DNA of 64,000 nt from contig NZ_CP173029.1 in the NCBI RefSeq assembly GCF_044772865.1, forward strand, positions 1,674,001 through 1,738,000, written 5' to 3'. Shown here piece by piece: positions 17,721 through 26,587 of this stretch (the first letter of the stretch is position 1; the number at the start of each line of letters is the position of its first letter). The notes below the pieces were generated by a model. It worked only from the letters and a program-made list of their open reading frames with translations, was not told the origin of the DNA and did not search any database. Source of the DNA: Algirhabdus cladophorae. Its GTDB lineage: Bacteria > Pseudomonadota > Alphaproteobacteria > Rhodobacterales > Rhodobacteraceae. Made by a program: the position numbers and the translations under genes.

Positions 17721-18842
17721 CTAACCGATGCGTGGGCCATGTTTACCATAGCGTTCTTCGTAGTGGCGTTGTAGCCGTTGCAGGGCGATACGCAACACGA
17801 TTTTGCCAGATCGCGCAGACCACCCCATGCGTTTTTCTGCCGCTTCCATCCCTTCCAAGAAACAACAACACCGCAACACCACGTCGCCAAGGCCGGGCCC
17901 CAGGTCTTTGAGCGCCTGAGACACGCGCTCGCGGGCTGCAGCAGGCCCAAAACCATCGGTCCCCTCACCGGTTGTTTGCGCACCGGCGCTGAGGAACCGT
18001 TCCCAGTTTTGCGCCACGCGTGGTCCCATCTGGGCAAATTCAAAATCTTCGCGCAATCGCTCACCGGCTGCGACCAAATCAGGCCCCAAGAAGGGCTGAC
18101 CGTTTTTGTCACGACGTCGTGCAAGACCGGCCAAGGGGCTTTCGGTCAGGTTATAACGAACCTTTTCACCCTTACTGTCCGCCGCCACCATGTCGATGGA
18201 GCGATGTTGATCAGCAAAAGGGGTCTGCGCCTCGGCAAAGCCAACTTTCGCCTCTCCGGCTTCGGCCAACAGCCGCTTGAGGGCCGTGCGCCCCACAGAT
18301 GTTAACTTATAACGTGTGATCCGGCCTTTCGTGTCCGGTGTAATCCATTCTTTCAACGCCATGGCCTGGGCCACAGCCCGTTCCACGACTGCAGTTCGAG
18401 TGGTCGACCCATCCGCGGCTGTGCGCACGACCACGGCCTTGTCCATGTCTTGGGCCACGGCCAATACTGCGTTGGGTTCGTTCAATCGACGCAAAACGCG
18501 CCGCCCCTCGGTTTCAATCATATCGTCAGTGACATCAAAAGTCTGTGGGCGAGCAGGCATAGTCATTGGATAGGAATCCTTTTGTAGGTTGCAACCTTGA
18601 GGAGAAAATGGGTGCCTGTAGGCCAGACCGAAATCTGACAAAGCACGATCAACCAAGGGATCATCTCGTTGCGATTCGACCCGTTGAACCTGTCGGGAAA
18701 TTGTCGACGGGTGGCAGCCGGTCTGGCGCGACAGCGCGCGAATGGAATGGCCTTGTTCGGTGTGAGCAAGGTAGTGATGGGCTGCCATTGGCAGCCAAAG
18801 CGGTATAGAAACGCGCTGTTTTATTAAGGGAAAGTGGTGCAT
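17721..18842 (-). CDS. HTH and DUF6456 domain protein
   Basis: The 373-residue protein has an N-terminal helix-turn-helix (SIRALSRQTGCHPSTISRQ, residues ~33-52). The C-terminal DUF6456-type region (~200-340) includes GPDLVAAGERLREDFEFAQM. A second winged-helix-like stretch (ITRYKLTSVGRTALKRLL) lies near 160. The family is common in Rhodobacterales; I know of no assigned function. DNA binding is inferred from the HTH. The ATG at 18842 has no clear Shine-Dalgarno sequence, so the exact start is open. Its leader carries two DnaA-box sequences and it diverges from the DUF6477 gene. Confidence 0.8.
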   Translation of the reverse strand: MHHFPLIKQRVSIPLWLPMAAHHYLAHTEQGHSIRALSRQTGCHPSTISRQVQRVESQRDDPLVDRALSDFGLAYRHPFSPQGCNLQKDSYPMTMPARPQTFDVTDDMIETEGRRVLRRLNEPNAVLAVAQDMDKAVVVRTAADGSTTRTAVVERAVAQAMALKEWITPDTKGRITRYKLTSVGRTALKRLLAEAGEAKVGFAEAQTPFADQHRSIDMVAADSKGEKVRYNLTESPLAGLARRRDKNGQPFLGPDLVAAGERLREDFEFAQMGPRVAQNWERFLSAGAQTTGEGTDGFGPAAARERVSQALKDLGPGLGDVVLRCCCFLEGMEAAEKRMGWSARSGKIVLRIALQRLQRHYEERYGKHGPRIG

Positions 18843-18859
18843 ATTCGAGGTTTTTCATT

Positions 18860-18880
18860 CTATCCACAGTGTTATCCACA
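18860..18880 (+). promoter_or_regulatory. Tandem DnaA-box sequences
   Basis: CTATCCACA at 18860-18868 and TTATCCACA at 18872-18880 lie in the same direction, 12 bases apart start to start. The second is an exact copy of the strong E. coli DnaA box and the first differs by one base. They sit 18-38 bases upstream of the HTH/DUF6456 start, in the region shared with the divergent DUF6477 gene. A role in DnaA-dependent transcription control is inferred. No AT-rich unwinding element or replication gene is seen, so an origin is unlikely. Confidence 0.55.
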
Positions 18881-19048
18881 ACCCTTGCGTGTAACCGTTA
18901 CGCAATTATTAATTCTGTTTCGATTTTTAGGAAAATTGTCGCCAAATAGTAAACAAACCCACCTAAGGCCGTACGCGCCTTGGCAAATCGCGCAACATCT
19001 CATGGTTGTGTGGCAAAACTATGGCATCACACATTACAGGAGGCCTTG

Positions 19049-19342
19049 ATGCCCGAATTACTGTCCTTGCTTGCCAATCTACACCGTCCTCGCCTGCTTA
19101 TCCGCGCAGCCCGTTTCGGAACAGAAGACTATGTTCGCAAACACGCCTTACCACGATTGCTGCAAACAGGCAGTGCCCCGACCCCTCAGGACGCGATTTC
19201 AAAACTGATGGTCTTAGAAGACGTGCAAAACGAACGCCGCCGCGATGGCGACGCAAGTTATAGCATCAATACCCATATTGAACTGTTGATTGCGATGATG
19301 TGCGAGGCACGCCTGCTGCGCCCGCGTCAAGACGCATCCTGA
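19049..19342 (+). CDS. DUF6477 family protein
   Basis: The small soluble protein (97 residues) begins at ATG 19049 after a strong AGGAGG ribosome-binding site; the frame runs on upstream but has no other signal. The sequence starts MPELLSLLANLHRPRLLIRA and is rich in Arg and Leu, with ALPRLLQTG in the middle and a helical C-terminus. It resembles a short family conserved in Rhodobacteraceae that I place as DUF6477. Function unknown. It diverges from the HTH/DUF6456 gene across the DnaA-box region. Confidence 0.75.
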   Translation: MPELLSLLANLHRPRLLIRAARFGTEDYVRKHALPRLLQTGSAPTPQDAISKLMVLEDVQNERRRDGDASYSINTHIELLIAMMCEARLLRPRQDAS

Positions 19343-19359
19343 AAGCAGCCCCCCCCGGC

Positions 19360-20901
19360 TTAAACAAAAGAATCCGGCATCGATTCTTTTTTCTGGGCTA
19401 CGTAATCTTCCAACTTGGCCAGAACCTCTGGGTCCATGGCCGGTTGTTGGTAGTTTTCCAGCAGGTATTTCACCCGTGCTGCTGCCAGTGTTTGGGTGTC
19501 GCGCGCGCCCTCTTCGTCCCATGTCTCGAACGGCTTGTAATCAAACAAGGACGACCGCCAGAACGCATCCTTGAAATTCTGTTGGGTATGATCGCAGCCA
19601 AGGTAATGGCCCGATGGGCCCACTTCAGCGATTGCGCCCATGGCCTGTCCATTCTCGGACGCATCGACACCTGCGGCCATCTTTTGCAATGTGCCCAGCT
19701 GATCTGCGTCCATGACAAACTTCTCAAACGACGACACAAGGCCGCCTTCCAGCCACCCACACGAATGCAGCATAAAGTTCACACCGCCCATAAGTGCGGC
19801 GTTCAAGGTGTTGGCGGTTTCATAAGCTGCCTGCGCATCCGGTAACTTTGATCCACAAAGTCCCCCACCCGACCGGAACGGCAGGCCCATACGGCGGGCC
19901 AACTGCCCTGCCCCATACAGGATTTGGCTGGCCTCAGGCGTCCCAAAAGTCGGCGCACCGGAATTCATATCAATTGACGTCACAAAGGTACCAAAGATCA
20001 CCGGGGCACCGGGGCGCAGGATTTGACTATAAGCAATCCCCGCCAGAACCTCAGCCAGAACTTGCGTCAATGTGCCCACAACCGACACAGGCGCCATGGC
20101 GCCGCCCACGATAAAGGGCGAGATAATGCTGGCTTGGTTGTTGGTTGCGTAAACCTCCAAAGCGCCCATCATGATACTGTCAAAAGTCAGCGGAGAGTTG
20201 ATGTTGATCAGCGAGGTCATCACCGTGTTTTCTTGCACGAACTCTTTGCCGAACAAGATCTCACACATCTCAACACTGTCTTGGGCGCGGCTGGGTTCGG
20301 TCACCGATCCCATAAATGGCTTGTCGGACAGGGTCATATGAGCCAGCAACATATCCAGATGCCGCTTGTTCACAGGCACATCAGTGGGTTCGCACACCGT
20401 GCCACCGGAATGGTGAAGGAACTCGGACATATAACCCAGCTTCACGAACTTGCGGAAATCATCCATGGTTGCATAGCGGCGCCCGCCTTCAACATCGCGC
20501 ACGAAGGGCGGGCCGTAGACAGGCGCTGTGACCAAAGTGTTGCCACCGATTTCCACAGACTTAGCCGGATCGCGGGCATGTTGAGTGAACTTGGACGGGG
20601 CCGTTTGACACAGCTTACGGGCAAGTCCGCGCGGAATGCGGACGCGTTCACCATCAATACTAGCACCCACGGCTTTCCAACGCGCCAAGGCCTCTGGGCT
20701 GTCGACAAAATTGACGCCAATTTCCTCCAGCACAGTTTCGGCGTTGTATTCAATAATCGCCAATGTGTCCTCGGACAGCAATTCGGTCACGGGAATATTG
20801 CGTTCAATGAATTTAGCAGTGTTGATTCGAACAGCTGTGCGTTCTGCGCGCCGCGCAGCCCCACCGCCACCACGTGCTCTGCGACGTCCACCATCAGCCA
20901 T
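19360..20901 (-). CDS. Trimethylamine methyltransferase (MttB) family protein, non-pyrrolysine type
   Basis: The 513-residue protein belongs to the MttB superfamily of corrinoid-dependent methyltransferases that demethylate quaternary or tertiary amines. No in-frame amber codon interrupts it, so it is a non-Pyl member. Such proteins include glycine betaine methyltransferases. Core segments such as GPPFVRDVEGG, SSGLININSPL-like SLININSPLTFD and RMGLPFRSGGGLCGSK are present. The first 30 residues are a Gly/Arg-rich tail. The start ATG 20901 follows GGAGGGTTTTG. No corrinoid protein or reactivase gene lies beside it, so the substrate and acceptor system are unknown. Confidence 0.88.
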   Translation of the reverse strand: MADGGRRRARGGGGAARRAERTAVRINTAKFIERNIPVTELLSEDTLAIIEYNAETVLEEIGVNFVDSPEALARWKAVGASIDGERVRIPRGLARKLCQTAPSKFTQHARDPAKSVEIGGNTLVTAPVYGPPFVRDVEGGRRYATMDDFRKFVKLGYMSEFLHHSGGTVCEPTDVPVNKRHLDMLLAHMTLSDKPFMGSVTEPSRAQDSVEMCEILFGKEFVQENTVMTSLININSPLTFDSIMMGALEVYATNNQASIISPFIVGGAMAPVSVVGTLTQVLAEVLAGIAYSQILRPGAPVIFGTFVTSIDMNSGAPTFGTPEASQILYGAGQLARRMGLPFRSGGGLCGSKLPDAQAAYETANTLNAALMGGVNFMLHSCGWLEGGLVSSFEKFVMDADQLGTLQKMAAGVDASENGQAMGAIAEVGPSGHYLGCDHTQQNFKDAFWRSSLFDYKPFETWDEEGARDTQTLAAARVKYLLENYQQPAMDPEVLAKLEDYVAQKKESMPDSFV

Positions 20902-21100
20902 ATCAAAACCCTCCGACTTGATTGGCCTCAGACCTACCGCGAAGCTGTGCACGGCAAGGGCCGGAAACCGCCCCCTGAAACCAAAAAACGACAAGCCTTG
21001 GTTTCTTTTTTCCTCAAATACTCAAAAACCGACATCCAGTATGCCCAAAGCAAGGCCAGATATCTTGCAACCCACCCATGCGCGCACTATGCCCCAAAGC

Positions 21101-22660
21101 ATGACACAAGAACATCAGCGCCTGCTCATCATCGACTTTGGCTCTCAGGTGACGCAATTGATTGCCCGTCGCCTGCGTGAGTTAAATGTCTACTGCGAAA
21201 TCCATCCATTTCAAAACGTCACTGACGCGTTTCTGGCCGAATTTGCCCCAAAGGCCGTGATCCTGTCCGGCGGTCCGGCCTCGGTCATCGATGAAAACTC
21301 ACCACGGCCTCCGGCCACGGTGTTTGAAATCGACGTGCCGGTTCTGGGTATTTGCTACGGCCAGCAAGTCATGATGGAAGTCCTGGGCGGCAAGGTCGAA
21401 CGCGGCCACGGCACTGCTGAATTTGGCCGCGCCTATGTGACCCCCAAAGAAGAATCGATTGAATTGCTCGACGGCTGGTTTGAAAACAATCGCGAACAAG
21501 TCTGGATGTCCCACGGCGATCACGTGGCCAAGATCGCCCCGGGGTTTGAGGTCTACGGCACTTCGCCAAATGCGCCTTTTGCGATCACGGCGGATCTCTC
21601 GCGGCAGTTCTATGCAGTGCAATTTCACCCCGAAGTGCATCACACGCCCAATGGCGCCAAGCTTTATGAAAATTTTGTCCGCATGGCCGGGTTCACTGGC
21701 GATTGGACCATGGGCAAATACCGTGAACAGGCTATTGAGGCGATCCGTGATCAAGTTGGATCATCTCATGTGATCTGTGGCCTGTCGGGCGGCGTGGACA
21801 GTTCCGTGGCCGCCGTTTTGCTACACGAGGCCATTGGAGATCAACTGACCTGTGTGTTTGTCGATCACGGCCTGCTGCGCAAAGGCGAGGCAGAAGAAGT
21901 CGTCACCATGTTCCGTGACAATTACAATATGAAACTGATCCATGCGGACGAGCAGGAGTTGTTTTTAGGTCAATTGGACGGTCAATCGGATCCGGAAACG
22001 AAACGCAAAATCATCGGCAAGCTCTTTATCGACGTGTTCCAAAAATACGCCAACCAGATCGAAGACGCGAAATTCTTGGCCCAGGGCACGCTCTATCCCG
22101 ATGTGATCGAAAGCGTCAGCTTTTCGGGGGGGCCCTCGGTGACCATCAAATCGCACCATAATGTAGGCGGTTTACCCGAAAAAATGGGTCTGAAACTGGT
22201 GGAACCTTTGCGCGAGCTATTCAAAGACGAAGTGCGCGCATTGGGAACGGAACTTGGCCTGCCCAAGTCGTTCATCGGGCGGCACCCCTTCCCTGGTCCC
22301 GGCCTAGCCATCCGTTGCCCGGGCGAGATCACCCGCCAAAAGCTGGATATCCTGCGCGAAGCCGATGCGGTTTATATCGATCAGATCCGCAAGCACGGGC
22401 TTTATGATGAGATTTGGCAGGCTTTTGTAGCAATCCTGCCTGTGCGCACAGTTGGCGTCATGGGCGACGGGCGCACCTATGATTTTGCCTGCGCTTTGCG
22501 AGCGGTGACATCCGTCGACGGGATGACAGCGGATTACTATCCGTTCAGTCACGAGTTTTTGGGAGAAACCGCCACGCGCATTATCAACGAAGTTCCGGGC
22601 ATTAACCGCGTGACCTATGATATCACCTCCAAACCGCCGGGCACCATCGAATGGGAATAG
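21101..22660 (+). CDS. guaA: GMP synthase (glutamine-hydrolysing)
   Basis: GuaA converts XMP to GMP using ATP and glutamine-derived ammonia. About 519 residues: class I glutamine amidotransferase (residues ~5-200, nucleophile in VLGICYGQQ, His-Glu in QFHPEV), an ATP pyrophosphatase domain with the P-loop VICGLSGGVDSS near 222, and a dimerisation domain ending NRVTYDITSKPPGTIEWE. ATG 21101 (MTQEHQRLLIIDFGS) is chosen; an ATG at 21089 is 4 codons upstream. The 200 bases between this gene and divergent mttB hold no recognised gene. Confidence 0.96.
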   Translation: MTQEHQRLLIIDFGSQVTQLIARRLRELNVYCEIHPFQNVTDAFLAEFAPKAVILSGGPASVIDENSPRPPATVFEIDVPVLGICYGQQVMMEVLGGKVERGHGTAEFGRAYVTPKEESIELLDGWFENNREQVWMSHGDHVAKIAPGFEVYGTSPNAPFAITADLSRQFYAVQFHPEVHHTPNGAKLYENFVRMAGFTGDWTMGKYREQAIEAIRDQVGSSHVICGLSGGVDSSVAAVLLHEAIGDQLTCVFVDHGLLRKGEAEEVVTMFRDNYNMKLIHADEQELFLGQLDGQSDPETKRKIIGKLFIDVFQKYANQIEDAKFLAQGTLYPDVIESVSFSGGPSVTIKSHHNVGGLPEKMGLKLVEPLRELFKDEVRALGTELGLPKSFIGRHPFPGPGLAIRCPGEITRQKLDILREADAVYIDQIRKHGLYDEIWQAFVAILPVRTVGVMGDGRTYDFACALRAVTSVDGMTADYYPFSHEFLGETATRIINEVPGINRVTYDITSKPPGTIEWE

Positions 22661-22744
22661 TCTGGGATTGCAGCAGGCCCCAATAGGTCCATGGGCGGGC
22701 AAAACGGCCTTTTCTTTCGATCAAAAGAGGGTATCCATGACGCT

Positions 22745-23134
22745 ATGCAACGACTGCCCGCCCTTTCTATTGCGATCTTTGGTGCCTGCATTTTTGCAGT
22801 TACGGCCACCGCACAAGGCGCGTCCTACCTGTGCCAAGGCACGGATCCCGATTGGACGATAGAATTGGGCCCGGACAGTGCGCAGTTCACGTATGGGCGC
22901 AGCTTTCGCTTTAGCATCCCCCAGCGCAACAGTGCGCAAAACCGCGATTGGCCACGTGCCATGACACTGCTGGAGGATCAGCAACGCTATACAGCTATTG
23001 TCGTGATGGATCAAAAAGCCTGCACTACGGATTTGGGCGACTATGCCTATAGCGCTTATGTTTTAACACAACGCGCCAGCGCCCCGATCATGTTGGCGGG
23101 CTGTTGCGATCTTGTGGCCAAGGACGCCGAATGA
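22745..23134 (+). CDS. Secreted small protein of unknown function
   Basis: A protein of ~129 residues with a clear N-terminal signal peptide (hydrophobic core ALSIAIFGACIFAVTATAQG, cleavage likely after AQG). The mature part has four Cys residues, two of them adjacent (CC) near the C-terminus, suggesting disulfides in the periplasm. It resembles short periplasmic domains of unknown function, but I cannot name a family. The stop overlaps the ATG of the EamA gene, so the two are coupled. An in-frame ATG at 22691 is rejected because it would put charged residues before the signal peptide. Confidence 0.65.
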   Translation: MQRLPALSIAIFGACIFAVTATAQGASYLCQGTDPDWTIELGPDSAQFTYGRSFRFSIPQRNSAQNRDWPRAMTLLEDQQRYTAIVVMDQKACTTDLGDYAYSAYVLTQRASAPIMLAGCCDLVAKDAE

Positions 23135-23997
23135 GCCACACAGTTCTGGCCTGCCTATGGATGACCGGCGCGATTGTCTCGTTTTCCAGCATGGCTGTGG
23201 GTGGACGCGCGATCAGTGCTGGCCTCGATACCTTTGAGATCATGATGTACCGCAGCTTTATCGGGATTGCGATTGTGGTCAGCCTTGCCAAATGGTCGGG
23301 CACCTTAGGTCAGATCAATCGTGCACAGATAGGATTGCATGTTGTACGCAACATTTGTCACTTCACCGGCCAAAACCTGTGGTTTGCGGCCCTCCCGATG
23401 ATCCCGCTGGCCCAGCTTTTTGCGTTGGAATTCACCTCGCCCCTTTGGATATTGCTACTGGCCCCAATATTTCTGGGCGAACGCCTGACTGCCAATCGGA
23501 TCGCAGCAGCAATTGCCGGTTTCATCGGCATCTTGGTCGTTGTGCGCCCGGGGGTAGACACCGTCAATATCGGTGTGGTCATGGCCGCGTTAGCAGCGAT
23601 CGGCTTTGCGGGATCAATTGTCTTTACCCGCATGCTAACCAGAACCGATAGCATTACGTCGATCTTGTTCTTTCTGACCGTCTTGCAGGCATTATTTGGA
23701 GTGGTTTGTGCGGGATTTGATGGCGACATCGCCTTGCCCGACCGACAGTCCGTGCCATGGCTGATTTTGGTAGGTTGCGCAGGACTTTTAGCCCATTACT
23801 GCCTGACCAAAGCCGTCACCTTTGCGCCAGTTACGGTCATTATTCCCGTGGATTTCCTGCGCTTGCCACTGATCGCTGTGATTGGAATGGTTTTCTACGA
23901 TGAAGGCGTGGATCCTTGGGTCATCGTTGGCGCTGCAATCATCTTTATTGCAAATTACGCGAATATCCTAATCGAAACCCGTAAAGCAAAGATTTAG
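23131..23997 (+). CDS. EamA/DMT-superfamily transporter
   Basis: The 288-residue product has about ten hydrophobic segments arranged as two EamA repeats, typical of drug/metabolite transporters that export or import small solutes across the inner membrane. A characteristic stretch is PLAQLFALEFTSPLW after the third helix, and the second repeat begins near FLTVLQALFG. The start is ATG 23131, overlapping the preceding stop; the longer frame from 23104 is not needed. The substrate cannot be predicted. Confidence 0.88.
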   Translation: MSHTVLACLWMTGAIVSFSSMAVGGRAISAGLDTFEIMMYRSFIGIAIVVSLAKWSGTLGQINRAQIGLHVVRNICHFTGQNLWFAALPMIPLAQLFALEFTSPLWILLLAPIFLGERLTANRIAAAIAGFIGILVVVRPGVDTVNIGVVMAALAAIGFAGSIVFTRMLTRTDSITSILFFLTVLQALFGVVCAGFDGDIALPDRQSVPWLILVGCAGLLAHYCLTKAVTFAPVTVIIPVDFLRLPLIAVIGMVFYDEGVDPWVIVGAAIIFIANYANILIETRKAKI

Positions 23998-24130
23998 CCG
24001 CCCTTCAAGACGTGTCAATTTAGTGACGTAAGGGGATTGATTGGCCCTGACGCGGCGTCACAAGTTGACGCAACAATAGTTCATTCCTTACGCATGTTGC
24101 ACAATAAACATTCACGACGGGGACATGGTC

Positions 24131-25504
24131 ATGAACAAACTACTCACAGGGGCAGCCGCAATTGCGCTAAGCACAAGCGCCGCAGTTGCAGGCGGTATCG
24201 AGCGCGGCGGCAACGCCTATTCCGTACTATACGAGCAAGGCAACTACGCGCAGCTGGGCTTTTCTACAGTTAACCCAAATATCACTGGCGACTACCCGAC
24301 GTCTTTGGGTGGCGGCGACACTGACAATATGGCCAAAAGCTATTCGCACCTCAGCTTTGCCTATAAAAACGACCTAAGCGAGGCTTTGTCCTTGGGCTTT
24401 TTCATCAACCAGCCCTACGGCGCCAATGCGGACTATACCCAAGGCGTCTACCAAGGTCTGGCCGCCGATTGGAAATCTGACCAAGTGGCTGCGGTGTTGC
24501 GATATAAAGTGAATCAGAACTTCTCGGTCTTTGGGGGTCTTCGCTATGTCCGGTCCTCCGCCGATATTGCAATCCCAGATGCTTTGATCCGCTCGGGTGT
24601 GAATGACGCTCTGGAGGCAGACAATGTTCGGGCCGCAGTGGCCGCTGGTGAAGCACAATTGGCGCAGGCACAAGCTGCTGAAGCAGGCTTGCAAAGTGGT
24701 AATCCAGTAATTGAAGCTGCGACTATTGCGGCTCTCGGTTTGCCAGCGGGCACACCGGTTGCAGCAGCCCTTGCAGGTGTTCAGGCCGGTATCGCTGCGG
24801 CCACCGATCCAGCTGGTGATTTGGCCCGAGGCCAAGCAGCTATTGCGGCCGTTGATACTGGTCCCGTTGGCACATTTGACTACACAGCCGCTGGCGATAA
24901 CGACGGCCGTGTTTCCTATATCTTGGGTGCTGCGTACGAAATCCCAGACATCGCTTTGCGTGTCTCCTTGACATACGAAAGCGGCTATACCCACGAATTC
25001 GACACCAAAGAATTCTCGACGGGGCTAGGCATTGCTGAGGGCACATCCGGCACAACAGAAGTCGAAATGCCACAGTCGATCACATTGGATTTCCAATCCG
25101 GTGTGGCCAAAGACACCTTGGTGTTTGGTTCGATCAAATGGGCTGAATGGTCCAAGTGGGAAGTTCGCACTCCAGCCTACGCCGCCGCAACTGGCAGCGC
25201 CGTCACTGGGTTGGACAATGATGTATACACCTACCGGTTGGGTGTTGGTCGTAAATTTAGCGATGAGTTTTCCGGCTTTGCCCGTGTGACTTATGAAGAC
25301 GCAAAAGGCGGTGTGGCCTCGCGTCTGGCGCCAACCGATGGCTCGCTGGCGTTTGGCATCGGCGGCACCTACACGATGGATAACATCAAGATCACAGGTG
25401 GCATCGAATACGTCAAAGTCGGCGATGCTGAAGACGGCTCGGGCGTAGAATTCAGCGGCAGCTCAGCCCTTGGTCTGGGTCTGTCGGTTGGCTACACGTT
25501 CTAA
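24131..25504 (+). CDS. OmpP1/FadL family outer-membrane porin
   Basis: The ~457-residue protein has a signal peptide (MNKLLTGAAAIALSTSAAVAGG) and alternating beta-strand sequence ending in a C-terminal aromatic (LSVGYTF), as expected for an outer-membrane barrel. The FadL/TodX family moves hydrophobic compounds such as long-chain fatty acids. A long Ala-rich insertion at about residues 160-245 (AAVAAGEAQLAQAQAAEAG and following) is probably helical and lies in a loop. ATG 24125 is two codons upstream and also possible. A good terminator follows. It is transcribed alone. Confidence 0.88.
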   Translation: MNKLLTGAAAIALSTSAAVAGGIERGGNAYSVLYEQGNYAQLGFSTVNPNITGDYPTSLGGGDTDNMAKSYSHLSFAYKNDLSEALSLGFFINQPYGANADYTQGVYQGLAADWKSDQVAAVLRYKVNQNFSVFGGLRYVRSSADIAIPDALIRSGVNDALEADNVRAAVAAGEAQLAQAQAAEAGLQSGNPVIEAATIAALGLPAGTPVAAALAGVQAGIAAATDPAGDLARGQAAIAAVDTGPVGTFDYTAAGDNDGRVSYILGAAYEIPDIALRVSLTYESGYTHEFDTKEFSTGLGIAEGTSGTTEVEMPQSITLDFQSGVAKDTLVFGSIKWAEWSKWEVRTPAYAAATGSAVTGLDNDVYTYRLGVGRKFSDEFSGFARVTYEDAKGGVASRLAPTDGSLAFGIGGTYTMDNIKITGGIEYVKVGDAEDGSGVEFSGSSALGLGLSVGYTF

Positions 25505-25528
25505 AGCCTAAACACCCTAAAACACCAA

Positions 25529-25561
25529 GGCCCTGTCGTATCTGCGACGGGGCCTTTTTTT
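25529..25561 (+). terminator. Rho-independent terminator after the FadL-type gene
   Basis: The stem GGCCCTGTCG pairs with CGACGGGGCC around a short loop (TATCTG), with one G-T pair, followed directly by a run of eight T. It is placed 25 bases after the porin stop. Confidence 0.85.
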
Positions 25562-25610
25562 GCGCAACATTCGGGTCGCGGCAGGATCTAAAACAGCCTA
25601 AACCAGCGCT

Positions 25611-26513
25611 ATGACACAACAATCCCTCTCTTCGCGCGCATGGGCAGAATTGGCGCTGCTGTCCCTGATTTGGGGCGGGTCCTTTCTATCCATTCGGATC
25701 GCTTTGGACGAAGTTGGTCCCTTTACCTCTGTTGCTCATCGCACGTTTTGGGCAATGCTGTTGCTCTGGATTTATGTAGCGTGGTCCGGTCTTCGCCTGC
25801 CCCGGTCGCCCAAGGTTTGGGGCGCATTTTTGGTCATGGGCCTGTTGAACAACGCCATTCCCTTTAGCCTGATGGCATGGGGGCAGCTTTACATTGAAAC
25901 CGGCCTGACCAGCATCCTCAATGCGGCCACGGCTATTTTCGGTGTCGTTTTGGCCGCTGTGTTTTTTGCCGATGAACGCCTCACGACCAATCGCTTGGTT
26001 GGGGTTTGTCTTGGGTTTTTAGGGGTTTCAATCGCCATTGGCCTGAGCAATTTGGCCCAGTTCGATCTGCGCAGCCTTGCACAAATTGCGGTTCTTGGGG
26101 GGACTGTATCCTACGCTTTTGCTGGCATTTGGGCGCGAAAAACCTTGCGAGCTTTGCCACCACAAATTGCAGCAGCAGGCATGTTAACAGGATCCACTAT
26201 TATCATGGTGCCTGCGGCATGGATCCTCGAAGGGCCGATCAGTCTGGCGCTGCAAACCGATACGATTTTGGCGATTGCATACTACGCAATCATCGCCACG
26301 GCGGGTGCATATCTTCTGTATTACCGTGTTTTGGCTATGGCTGGATCTGGCAACTTGATGCTGTGTACGTTGCTGATTGCGCCAATTGCCATTCTCTTGG
26401 GAGCCGTCTTTTTGGGCGAGGCGCTGCAGCCACAGGCCTATTTGGGCTTTGCGGTTTTGGGGCTTGGCCTTTTGATCCTTGATGGTCGCATCCTCAGGCT
26501 GATCCGCCGCTGA
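25611..26513 (+). CDS. EamA/DMT-superfamily transporter
   Basis: The 300-residue inner-membrane protein has ten predicted helices in two EamA repeats. It opens with LLSLIWGGSFLSIRIALDEVGPF, a typical first helix of this family, and holds ETGLTSILNAATAIFGVVLA, which matches the end of repeat one. The second repeat includes GGTVSYAFAGIW. It stands alone after a terminator. The substrate is unknown. It is not a close duplicate of the transporter at 23131, as the two share only the fold pattern. Confidence 0.88.
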   Translation: MTQQSLSSRAWAELALLSLIWGGSFLSIRIALDEVGPFTSVAHRTFWAMLLLWIYVAWSGLRLPRSPKVWGAFLVMGLLNNAIPFSLMAWGQLYIETGLTSILNAATAIFGVVLAAVFFADERLTTNRLVGVCLGFLGVSIAIGLSNLAQFDLRSLAQIAVLGGTVSYAFAGIWARKTLRALPPQIAAAGMLTGSTIIMVPAAWILEGPISLALQTDTILAIAYYAIIATAGAYLLYYRVLAMAGSGNLMLCTLLIAPIAILLGAVFLGEALQPQAYLGFAVLGLGLLILDGRILRLIRR

Positions 26514-26587
26514 TGTGGCAATCCAGTTGACGCAATGGTGCCCGCTGGCTACCTAGTTGAAACCCCTGCGACAAAGGCCCCGACACT

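Noticed and set aside
18860..18880. Replication origin at the DnaA boxes
   Set aside because: Only two boxes, no clear unwinding region, and no dnaA, parAB or repABC genes nearby.
20023..21180. 385-residue plus-strand frame opposite mttB
   Set aside because: His- and Gln-rich translation typical of the complement of a GC-rich gene; mttB on the minus strand is clearly the real gene.
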